Shown here: in pieces, positions 47,901-59,100 of the stretch
Layout: each line of letters begins with the position of its first letter
Numbering within the stretch: position 1 is the first letter of the stretch
Assembly (NCBI GenBank): GCA_914767715.1
Contig: OU612075.1
Coordinates: 3,658,001 to 3,722,000 of the forward strand
Length of the DNA stretch: 64,000 nt
Direction of reading: 5' to 3'
Source: Membranipora membranacea
Lineage: Eukaryota > Bryozoa > Gymnolaemata > Cheilostomatida > Membraniporidae
Program-made: the position numbers and the translations under genes
The notes under the pieces: generated by a model
The model's input: only the letters and a program-made list of their open reading frames with translations
Told to the model about the DNA's origin: nothing
The model's database searches: none

Positions 47901-50900
47901 TGCTCTATCAGGTTTAATATTTGATGTATCCAACACCAACACCTGCACATATATATATTTATACTAGATACAGCATGTTTGACCCATCAGTGCTAGAATT
48001 ACCACAACCCCATATCCGCTCTCATCCGCTCTTACCACTCATAAGATACTGTACCTTAACCTTCAGACAGTAAATAATTTATCAGAATGTTGATTACTAG
48101 CCTGTCTTGTCAAGTTTGTCACGACAGGCTATTTGATTGTGTAATACTCAATCAAAAGTGTGGACTCAACAAAGATACAGGCAAAACTAGGATGAACTTC
48201 ACTGAAGGTTAAATAACTTCCTATTCCACAACTTTGACATAAATTTTGTTAGTTTCACGTTATTTGATGTCTTTGTGCTGAAAGTATGAGTTTCTGATAT
48301 CATGGTGTAGAGAACTAATTATATGAAGAAGAGCGCATCTGTATTTACAAGTTACTGATATACTCTCTCCATATATATTAGACTGTCTGGTACATATAAG
48401 CTAGAGTGATTAAATCTGATACACTGTACAGACACTGAGGGGCCTTTGACTTACAGGAATAGCAGCGGCCATTAGAGATTTACAGGCAATCGCTTTCTTC
48501 AAAACTTCATACAGTTCAGCTCTCTTAGCCTCATCTCCTTTCATCTCATCAGTCTGAAGTTCGATAGTCTCAGCGATACCCCCAGTAAAATCTACCAGAG
48601 CCTCCTCTAGACCACCGCCATCTAAAGCCTCATAGCAGCCAAACACTCTGCGTTCAGCACAAGGTAAAGACATTACTTTGAGAAGTAGCCAGCGAGAAAT
48701 ATGGCAATCATGCTCAAAAAGCTTCAATTAATTGAGGATTTTGTGGAGCAAAAGAATACTGATATAGCATTGTCACACATCCCACTGATTGTATTGTTAT
48801 TTGTGAAAAATGGCACAAAAAAAACTTTTTGGCACACTTTTTTAGTTTAAACTAATTTTAAAAATATCAGAGGGCTGTTTATTCGCTTCAACTTAAAGAT
48901 CAAATTATACAGTGTGCCATGTGACTAAGACGTGTCGAGATGTCATTGTCACATGACATCTCAATATGTTTTGAGATACAGTAAGAGATCTCTAGCGAGT
49001 TACATTGTAACTTTTCGTTTCATAGTAGCTGACAATGTAAGCAATTTGCTTATCATGATATGGTCACTATAGTGATAGATAAGGATAAAGTTGGCTTACT
49101 TGGCGTAGGCTTTCTCCAGCAGAGCACTCCAGAATTCATTCTGACTCTGTGAGCTGATGAAGATGAGTTTATTGTTGACGGTCGGCAGCCTGTCATCTAT
49201 AACAACATCATTCCACACACCGTGTCTCCAGAACCTGAAGTGAAATATACCCTGATAGTCCTCCGGCTTCTCAGGGTCCCACTCTTGAGCTTCTGGCTCC
49301 GGAATTATCTGTCAATGTGAGAAAGTATGTTTTAATCATCTTCCTGGTTCTTCATGTTCCTTGATTTTCTGGTTTCTAGTTACATGTATATAAAAAACAA
49401 CCAACCACTGCTTTCAATGTCATAGGCCAGAATTCAAAACAACCTATGACGGTGCATGTATACTCTACGGCTGCTATTACATTGAAGACACATTCAACCC
49501 ACTAGTGCTAGTGTTTCTCCCAACTAAGTTTATTCAATAGATTTCACTTTTTGACTGAGGGGATCTCACAAGTTTCAAATGGGGGACATGAATCCATTCC
49601 ATTCGGGGGATTGTGAACAAACATTGCAGCAGCACAATGGAGGCAAATATTGGTATCTTAGGAATCCTTGTATCCACGAGAGACTATACAGTCATGATTA
49701 ATAAATGAGGCTTATGCTATTACAGCGTAAGTAGACATAAGTCACAATATGTCAGGAAGTTTATAGTGAGCAGAAGATATGCATGAAAACAGGTGTGTTA
49801 TCAAAAGACAATAAATTTATCCTAAATCTTATATCTTTACTACTGACTAAATACATTATAACTTCATGTTACAAGCACAGAATGCGGGATCACTTGTGTG
49901 TACTGAGTGAGTGACCTGGTTTTTTCTGTGAGTATGAAAGCGAAATAAATATTTGTGGATATTTACAGGTTGGCACAGCAACCTATCAGAGCGGATGACA
50001 AAGTAGGCAATGACAGGAAATACTATAAGGTCAACTCCTAGATAGCACTAAATACTGTAAACATTAGAATAATAGGTGGGAGTGATTAATTATTACTGAC
50101 TCATAATAACCAACTTATATACATAGAAAACATTACAGAGAAGTATATCCTTACTCTGTGATAACATTACAGAATGTGGCTAATTAAAAGACTATCTATT
50201 ATTAGTGCAGAGTAACAATCTGCTTAAACTGTGAACATATAACAGGATAGCATCTGATATTAGTGCAGAGTAAGATAGTTATATTGAAAATATAACAGGA
50301 TAACATTTCAGTGACCATCTTGATAAATAAGGCTTTCCGATGCCTCACTGAAAGTCATCAGATGTTACAATAGATGGGCATCACTTCAATATCATCTCCG
50401 GATGCCCTTCTCGTGCAGGTAGTAACACATACTGTCAAGAATCTACTGCTTGTATCATGTGTGTATTCCACCAGCGTATTCCAAGCAAAGCTGCATACCA
50501 AACATAAATATATGGGCGGTATCTAACAATGTATACTAATCATAGGCGAGAGCCATAGATACCTCTACCTCTGAACAACGCTAAGTTATTGAAATGACGT
50601 GATGAAGCAATTTTTAAGAAGAGTTCCTTCAATTAGTAATTTTGTTCTGATATCAATCGCGTAACATCACAAGATCACACTGACATTATGAATCTCTTGT
50701 TTGTCACTGTATCCATAGATGACTGTTAATATTGCCGCATGAATTTAGGTACAAATAAACTCAGACTTACTTTTTTCCACAAGGCTTTATGTATAGCGAG
50801 GCAGGAGGTAGCAGCAACAAACCAGCAGTTACCTAACTGACCTTGATGTACGTCTCCACTCGACGTACCTTCTACAAAGAGCTTCGGGTTATCACTAATC

Positions 50901-51560
50901 TCCTACAGAAGAAAAAACAAACACAATCATTCATTGGAACAAATCACACTCTAGACGGTCTCTTTTGCCAGATTTGAAATATCCAGTTGTTTTATTTAAC
51001 ACCGACGTTAACCAAGAGGGAGCAAAGTTTGGTCAAGTGATTATGAAATGGAGGAGAACAAATGGCCCAGAGGTCAAGAAAAAGATCGGAAAAATGAAAT
51101 TTTACAGTCGTTGCATCAGTCCTAAGCTACTACTCAACAGTATAAAAGTACACAAAATCATCGGCATTTGTTGTTGATAATTAAGATTATGCTAAAAAGA
51201 TATCTAACACGTCAACTAGGTGTAGGCTGCATTGAACACACAATGTATTTTTTATCTCAAAATACTGATGAGCTACATGCACGGTCCTATTTGTTATTGT
51301 GAGCGCTGGGGTGTGATTATCTATAAGAATGCTAAGGGCTAGGTTAACAATCTGAAATTAACTTTGAAAAACAAGGCACTCACTCCTGGGCGCTTCCATT
51401 GTACATTGCCAATCTTCTGTTGTCCTCCACGGAACAGACTGTTGTAGCTGGCAGGGAACTGTTCATCCTCGAAGAGCTGGCCAGCTGACTTACAGTGGTC
51501 TTTTAAATCCTTGTATCGCTGACCAGCGTATGGCTCTGGTTGGTGAAACAATCCAACCAT
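41919..51560 (-). CDS. CAPN5: Calpain, CAPN5/TRA-3 type (complete, 12 coding exons)
   Basis: Exons in transcript order: 51384-51560, 50771-50902, 49100-49308, 48455-48647, 46994-47190, 45404-45481, 44345-44525, 43880-43987, 43483-43679, 42887-43017, 42377-42513 and 41919-42098. All junctions are in phase and give 639 residues (human CAPN5 has 640). The protease core begins near the N terminus; catalytic Cys85 is in GQLGNCWF, His256 in GHAYGITEV and Asn289 in [11 protein letters not shown]. Domain III (about 335-500) is followed by a C2 domain (about 510-639) instead of penta-EF hands, which defines the CAPN5/CAPN6/TRA-3 group. CAPN6 has lost the active Cys; this protein keeps all three, so it is CAPN5-like. 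Family role: Ca2+-dependent cytosolic cysteine protease making limited cuts; TRA-3 acts in nematode sex determination. The ATG lies three bases after a good acceptor, so a 5' UTR exon upstream is likely. Confidence 0.95.
48098..48131. repeat. TAGCCTGTC hairpin element
   Basis: TAGCCTGTCTTGTCAAG...CACGACAGGCTA, a 34-bp foldback with 9-bp perfect ends, in the calpain intron between exons 48455-48647 and 46994-47190. Resembles the TAGCCTTG hairpins; the sequence ACAGGCTA also follows the foldback at 3837-3884. Confidence 0.6.
49800..50340. repeat. Calpain intron 2 with short degenerate repeats
   Basis: The intron spans 49309-50770. TATTAGTGCAGAGTAA occurs near 50200 and 50261, and ATATAACAGGATA is repeated nearby, forming a loose repeat of about 60 bp. 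Nothing else was identified. Confidence 0.4.
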
Positions 51561-52884
51561 TTTCTGTTAGAGAAAAAACAATGATTATATAGATAGTAAA
51601 GTAACCACCACAACCACAACACTGGCCGTGTTTGACAGGCCTATGTATTTTGGGTGTCTACAGTGGTAGATTCTATGTATGACAAAAAACTTAACTGCAT
51701 GTTTTCATAAAATATTGGTGGCTACCTGTCAGCAAGAACTCTTTGCTGTCGGCTTGGGGCAAATTAATAAATATCGGATAATGTACTATTTTCCTTGTAC
51801 TTGATGAATCGATTTGAAATAATTATTTAGAGTTATAAAAAGAGGCCTCTATCACAGGCCTTAAATAGCCTGAGCAGGCTAGGTCTAACCAGTATGGGTG
51901 AACAGTTACCTTTTTGCTCTTACCACACCAACCCATCCTGTGTATCAGATATATTTACATTAAATGATACTGTACTGTATATTTGGTTCTGACATCACAA
52001 GGAGCAACAGCATGTTCTGATACTCATCTGATACAATGATCTACTACAGGCTGCTGATTTGATCTGATAACATACACTACAGTAACACTATTTGCTATTA
52101 ATGACTGACAGTGACACTGACTCAGCAGTGCCTATGGAGTAGGAGGTAGCTCAGTTGGTTAGAGCGCTGACTGCTGGGGTTTGGTTGGACCCCCAGGTGT
52201 GCTCCGACCTGCCTGCAAACTGAGAGCAAATGGGCGCAGATATTGCAGCCTGCCCCTAAGGCAACTAGTATTTCGCCGCCCATGCTTCGGGATGTGGCGT
52301 GTGATATGTCATCTGATTTTAATCAACCTTTTTTATCAACCAACTACTATACTCTACTGCTGTCTGTAGACTCAACAATAAATGTGAGGAGGAAGTGTAA
52401 ATCAGCCATATCTCAAACACTGTTATCTCCATGTTACCAGTATTGGCATCAAGGTAACTGCATATCATACCTCAGATATTGATGGGTAGAATTCCAGGAA
52501 ACACCACACTCTGTGCTGCTAGTGCTGCCAAATAAGCTCACAGTCCATAAATTTCAGAGAAAGATGGAATCTTATGAAAATGAGTAATTTATTATCTAGC
52601 CTAGTTTCTCATTCAGCTGGCGAGTTTTTAAGGGAATCCCTTTTTCTGATCCAGCTATAGATCTTAGTCTATAAGTGTCCTAGATTTTCCAGAAATCTGC
52701 AGCAATCTATTAGGAAGAAAAGTTTGATATTTTTCTCATAAAATCATCAGCTGATGAAATATAAAATGAATTATTGTTTAAAATCAATAATCATTATTAA
52801 GTATTGAAAAATATTTATCAGACAAAAAGAAAACGAAAAAAGAAAGTTGCAGATATACCTTCCTCAGTATCTAAAGCAACCAAA
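51561..52884. other. Intergenic region between divergent CAPN5 and DPY30 genes
   Basis: Head-to-head spacing of 1.3 kb, so both promoters must lie here. It includes the SINE at 52136-52342. Specific promoter motifs were not identified. Confidence 0.5.
52136..52342 (+). mobile_element. tRNA-derived SINE (family B)
   Basis: Begins GGAGTAGGAGGTAGCTCAGT with A-box AGCTCAGTTGGTTAGAGC. The region expected to hold the B box is deleted relative to the copy at 10805-11075. The body and the TTTTAATCAACC tail are shared with that copy. Its position upstream of DPY30 may affect that promoter, which is untested. Confidence 0.8.
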
Positions 52885-55410
52885 ATGGCTACAACAGGTA
52901 AGGTTTTTCTTTTCTTCAATCATTCCTTTCTTATTAGTCATTTTTGCCTTGTCTCAGTGTATTTAACAGTTTATAATCTAGCTCAGGGTGTCATCAATGA
53001 GTTCATTGGTGTCATTTATTGTTCTATGGGACACATTCAGATGAGATATTGGGTTCTGTTGCTAGTCATGTTGGCTCCTGATTCATGTTTATTTCGGGTT
53101 GTTTTTAAATTTAGAGGGTTTCCTTACCTCAGATGAGGTAGCACATCCTATTGATTTGTCAAAGAAATCGGTTTAGGGATGCCTCTAAATGTTAGGACCA
53201 GGGTTAAGACCAGGGAATGTGGTTTTAACAGCATGGCGCTGTTTAGGGTTGGGCGGTTTTCTGCCCTCTCATCTCACAGATTGTCCGAGGCAGGAAACTG
53301 GCGTGGTAAACACTTTTGTTTGTGGCCACAGAGTTAGGTTCACCTCTGGCGGCTGCTCTGGTGGTCATTGTAGCGTTTTCCCTGTCTTCAGTGATGTCAT
53401 CGTATGCTTTAGAGAGTGCATGGTGTTGGTTCTCGTTCTGAAGAACTCTGGTGAGCAGACACAGCCGATGATTTTTCCGCCTTTCTTCCAGCAACCCAAT
53501 TTCTAGCTGATTCCTGGCTTCGGTCACACTCGTACCACGGCCCTTCAGGTTACCTATGAATCTGATGGCGTCATTTTGCACCAATTCTATCTTCTGTGCT
53601 GTTGTTTTGGTGGATGGGTCCCATACTGTGTCTGCGAATTCGAGGATTGGCCTACATAGGCTTGTGTATGCCAGTAGCTTGGCTTCCTTTGGTGCGCTAT
53701 ACATCAGATGTTTGATGCCTCCTAGGATTTTCCTAGATTTTCCACATTTTTTTTGGATGTGTTGGTCAAATTTTAGGTCTGACTGAAAGGGTAAAAAGTT
53801 GGTCAAGAAAGAAGTCAAAACACTCATACAAATTTATACATACTCATGCAAACATTGATATGTGATATCTTACTTGGCCGCTTGTTTAAAAGGTCTCGAC
53901 AGTTATATGAATTAAGCTAGCCAAGGAGGAGTTCTCTTTGAAGAGTTATAAATCAGGCTCAATCAAATTCAACTATTGTGACTTGTCCACGGTGTATCTC
54001 ATCTCTAGCTGTCTGTGATCAAACATTTGATGGGCAGAACTACCAGGAATTATCAATAACTAACAACAGTCAGGGTGTTGAATAAAATTGATTAATATTG
54101 TTTTAATTTGTCAAAATTTTTCCCAGTGAGTACTGAATAACCCTGGTGATTTCAACTACGTCTACTATTACTAGATACAAAAGAAACAAGGTTTTGATAT
54201 TTTGATAATTTAAACCGTAGTCCATGAGTTTTAACAGATTACTTTAGCATAACAGAAAGGAATTTGTCCTAACCATTCATTTGAGAGATTGGGATACATA
54301 TTCAGGCATTACCAGAACCAGAATCGTCGTTCATGCTACATTGCTACAAATGCATCGGTGTTAGTGCCTGGACACCTATTATAAAATTTAATTATCTGTT
54401 ATTATGTTGCGATATTGATATATAAAGTAGTCAGGTTTTGAGAAAAATGACGTTCAATTTGTGATTCTATCTTACAAAACGAACTCTCACTGATGACTAT
54501 AGTCTAGCTGTAAGCTCTGATTTGATATTTTACTAATTATTATTATTATATCGCTTGTTCTGCTTATAGACGCACCATCAGAGAACGCCTCAAAGCCCAC
54601 TACACCAGTAGAGGCTCCTGCAGCTACAGACCCACAGGCAGAGCTCGGCCTCACAGATGATGTCAAAGTAAGAGAATAACTAGATCAGCTAAGACTCTAA
54701 TCTTTGGATGGGCAGTCAGTATTTATTGCTTCAATAAGCGCTGCTGGATTATTTTCTGAGTGGAACTCTTTCAAGCAGTGTTGTGACATTCTCGAAATCC
54801 TCGATGTACAATTCAATCTCACATTTGAATTTGTAGAAAATTGTACAAAATGAACGAGACCAGGCAGATCAACCACAAGCAAAGAAACAGAAAGTAGAAC
54901 TGGCCTCTCTCCCAACCAGAGCTTATTTAGATCAAACAGTCGTACCCATCTTGTTACAAGGAATGTCAGTGCTAGCTAAAGAAAGGTAAATTATACACAT
55001 ACACCTTGTTTTCCATCCACTAATTTATTTTCAAGTCTTACTTTCTGCTGAAAATGTGTCGAAGTTGTCATAATCATTATTCATCTCTTTGCTTCTTTGA
55101 GCAAACTGTATTGCATACCCTCAACCACATCGGGCAAGGGGTTTTGTCGTAAAACAAATAAAAATTTGATGATTCCTTCAGCTGTTGATTATTTTTCTGT
55201 TGTTCACTCACCCTATCTACTTTTACTGCTGGAGGTCTTACCAGGTCATAGGCTTCAGCCATAGGTAGCAAAGATTTATGTTTAGTACATAGTTGACTTG
55301 TAGAGGGAAAACCGATGATGACTTATGTGTTATTGTTATTATTCAGGCCTCCTAATCCTGTGGAGTTTCTGGCGGCATATCTGATGAAGAATAAGGATCA
55401 GTTTGAATAA
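52885..55410 (+). CDS. DPY30: DPY30, core subunit of COMPASS/MLL H3K4 methyltransferases
   Basis: Exons 52885-52897, 54570-54667, 54837-54985 and 55347-55410 join in phase to 107 residues (human 99). The C-terminal half carries the highly conserved Dpy-30 dimerisation motif, including [18 protein letters not shown], and the ending [23 protein letters not shown]. These helices form the X-type four-helix bundle that binds ASH2L in SET1/MLL complexes. The N-terminal about 45 residues are low complexity (Ala, Thr, Pro) and poorly conserved, as usual. The start is ambiguous: an in-frame ATG at 52804 would add 27 residues with a basic KRKRKKK cluster. I prefer 52885 because the family has a short N terminus. 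The large intron 1 holds an antisense LINE fragment. Convergent with PGM2. Confidence 0.95.
53243..53827 (-). mobile_element. CR1-like LINE fragment in DPY30 intron 1
   Basis: A 194-codon minus-strand frame with the segments [41 protein letters not shown] and [18 protein letters not shown]. These form the C-terminal post-RT region of CR1-type LINE proteins. It is open but lacks the endonuclease and RT catalytic core, so it is a truncated 3' copy. It is antisense to DPY30. Confidence 0.85.
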
Positions 55411-56128
55411 ACCCACCATCTCATATCTAACTTTATTACTCAATGTGCTTCTTTGTCCTAAGCTATACATGCATGCTGAACTGCTAAACTGGAGTTACAG
55501 GGTGACAAAAAGGACTGAAGGGCTATGAAAAAGCCATAGTTTTTTGGTCAATCAATGTCCATAACTTGATTTTTTGCAAAACCATCACATGATGACATGC
55601 ACTTTGCCAACTTTGTTATGTATTTCAACATTATCGTTTGCAATCATTCATGTGGTTTTATGGTAATTACCCTTGTCAATGGTATAGAGATGTTGATGGC
55701 ACATAAATAGGTCAACTCCTAGTACAATCTGTCGTCTTATGCAGTGTTTCAAGTAAGGTATGGTTGAGGACGTCATGCTAAACTGTATATACGCTACAAT
55801 TTATATGCTTACTTTTGCTGGAATTTTTTGCAAAAATATCTCACACATTTATTTCAGATGTGCGTCACACACCAATACATCATGGAATACAAAGTTTCTT
55901 TTTCAATAAAATCATAAATCAATAAAACCACCAGTCAATGGAATTAATTGCCTATAGAGAAGGGCCAAGTATAAAATGTTATCAAATTATAAAAATCTAC
56001 TGCTACAAATTGGAGGTTTCAAGCTACTGACAAACATGTTTGTGTAACAATATGCTCTTTCGCCTCAAATTATCGCCATCACATTATAATACGGGAGGGA
56101 ATATCCACTATTACATACATCCTACCCC
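55411..56128. other. Shared 3' region of convergent DPY30 and PGM2
   Basis: Candidate poly(A) signals: AATAAA at 55905-55910 for DPY30 (plus), and TTTATT at 55848-55853, which is AATAAA on the minus strand, for PGM2. If both are used, the transcripts overlap tail to tail. No other feature is seen. Confidence 0.4.
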
Positions 56129-59100
56129 CTAGTTAGCTCTGTCCTGTAGTCCGTTTATTTTTGGTTGTAAGAGAAGTTGTACTGCAGCTTTGATGAGATT
56201 ATCCAGAGATGTCTCCATCTCATCTCTCGGTACTCTGTAAGCCATAAACATGTAGTCAATGTTACCGGCAGGTATAAAAATGTTCAAACAATTATCTATC
56301 TCTTCAACGATTTTCTAACCATGACATCAGTATGTGCAGGGAGAATTTAATCCATACAATGCAGCCAGTTATGGGAGCATCTAAGTAAACAAGGTGGTGT
56401 AGCAGTTTTTCTTTCTGAGATGTTGAAGTATACACAACGCACAGGTCCATGACGATAGGCGCTCCCCTTTATACAAACAAGATGAGCAATAACAACTGGC
56501 AGTTATTTCGTGAATATACCTCCACTAGACAAAGAGTAATGCAGCTACCTAATGATAGTATATACACATATTGATGACTTATTCTCTACTTTGTAACTCT
56601 AACACAATGCTGCTGAAAAGAATAGATTATTTACCCGGGTTTGCCCCTGATCTCAGAGTAGTATTTAATCTTAGGTTCTGTGCCGCTGGTCCTCAGTGTG
56701 ATTATTGCGTTATTAGCTAATGTGAATGTGATCATCTGACTGGAAGAACTTACTGGTAAAACCTGCAACACAAATATTTCCTTCCTTAATAAGTTTTTAA
56801 AATGTTGTCATTTTCTAAAGATGAGACATGTGCTTGAATGGCGGAGCATTTGTATACAGTCCTGATGCAGTCAATATGACACAATGTAGTTTAACCTACC
56901 ACCTCAAACACTGCATTATGAAACGGAGGTGCTGTCATAAACTGAGCCATCTTCTAATAAAGTACCAAGAGTCGATGTTGAATAAACTTGATATGTGTCC
57001 AAAATAACCAAAGGTCGATTAGACCAAGTAAATGTTTATATAACTTAAAATAATTAATTTTTGTTGTGGAATGATGCAAGCAACTAATAATTAAGTTCTA
57101 AAGTAATGTGAGAGAGGTAGGTGTAACATCTCACAATGACTGATATAGGCCTAGTAGATGTCAGTAAATAAGTAGCCTCAGATGCTGACAGTACTAAGAT
57201 AAATACTCACAGCCTTACAGTCAGCTTGTTTGTTATCGTATCCTGTAGTTAGATCTCGTACGTATCTCACCTCTACTCCTCCTATCTCCTTGGGATACTA
57301 AAATAACATGTACAGTACATTACATATTGCGTAATTCTTGAAACAATTTACAAGTTAACTCTATTCTGTTGGACAAGGAATATGCCTGCAGCTTCACCTT
57401 ACCAGTGAGAGGATTGTACACAATTGTGTGAATGTGACTCCACACAAGCCTGTTACTTACATACTGGGTTACCATAAATGTTAGGTAAAATACGGATACT
57501 TAGTCATGGTTAGGTCAGCGATCGCAGTTATATTTTATTGGCATCTTTGGCGCACTCAGAGTTTTTCAATAATTGAATAGGCAATAACCAAGGCAGTGCA
57601 CGATGAGAACAAAATGATGATACAACATCGGAATTTTACAAGTACATAGAAGTTTATTACAGAAAAAAACATTAAATAATCATAAGTAATATGAAATGAC
57701 AAATCTACTCACTGTGTTGGGAGCCGCATCAAAATGTCTAATTCTCTCAAATAAAGAGTTGATCACTTCCTGGTCATGGCAGATATAATAAGAGTTGTTA
57801 GAGACGTGATGCCCGTATCTGTAATAAAATCATAAGTGTAAGTGAAGCAGCCCTAATTTGATAACGGGTCAGTTCCATTAGGGTTTCAGTCATGGTATCT
57901 TCCAAATTCTGCAAGTTGCGTTGAATATGATCCAAGGGGAGAGGCTCATTCATGGGCACCTACTACATCAAACCTTCTGAACTGCCACTTTCAGATTAAA
58001 TAATCACTGGCTCATGGACTGAATGTATCAGATCTCCATGTCAGCTACGAATCTGAACACACAATTCACAGTGACTCATTGTCTCAAAACCTTGTGAAAC
58101 CACAATTTAAATTTGGCCAGATATATGATGGCAAGCTGGCCATTCTAATATGAAGTTATATTGTATATTGTTAGATATAGCCTATATTTCCTCCCTGCCC
58201 AAACATACTTATCATATAGAATATTAAGTTGTTGATGGAGTTGTTTTCCCTCTCTATGTAGATATGCTGCCATTTCATAGAAAACTCCTAGTGCAGACAC
58301 ACCATCCTTATCATAGTTCAGTGTTCCCATCATAAAACCTTCAAGTGTAAAAACCATCAATGCATAGCATGTCGGAACAAATACATACCTATAGAAAGGT
58401 ATGGCTTTCCCCACCATGTTATTTTTAATGTTCAATGAAACAGGCAAATACTAATCTGTCAGATAAGTTAGTGCTAATGAGAACCAAGTCCCTTTGAGGA
58501 AACCTTAGAAAGATAAGCGCACTCACTTATGGCTGTTTAGAAATGCAAAATTTTTTTACGGGGATGTAATAGAGACACCTCTTAAACTGCATGAACATTT
58601 AATGCTTCTTTTCACTGATTTCATTGGCTGGTAAATTTCAGAAAAATCTCGATAAGAGAAAGAAGAAAAAAAGTTCTATCTCAAAGGTACACAACTCACT
58701 GAACCATTTATAGCATGTATTTTATCTGAAGGTCTTGTTAGAATTGATCAGACAAATTATGTGTTGTTTGTAATCATTTATCAATTCTGTTTAGCGACAT
58801 ATTACATTTCTCTGGAAAGACAGAAATGAGATAAATTGGAGTTGTGCCCTTATTTAACCCATGTTCAGAGAGTGGACAACTCCGAAATGGCAAAACATCT
58901 AAATGGCACCGACTATTAACGAGTTCCCTAACTTAAATAATTATCTTTCCCATGAGTACGGGCAATTAATACGGGCATAGAGATGAGTGACAAAGGAGAA
59001 TGAATTATGGGGCTGTAAAGTAAGAATAATCGGCATTATTCCCCGGTCGCTATAGATCTACAAAATAATAATTTTTTGTAAATCAATATATGGATATTAT

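Noticed and set aside
47890-47942. Open segment with acceptor and donor in the calpain gene between exons 48455-48647 and 46994-47190
   Set aside because: Its length (53 bp) would shift the frame, and direct joining of the two flanking exons matches CAPN5 without a gap.
53556-53786. Plus-strand open frame within DPY30 intron 1
   Set aside because: Shadow of the antisense LINE fragment at 53243-53827.
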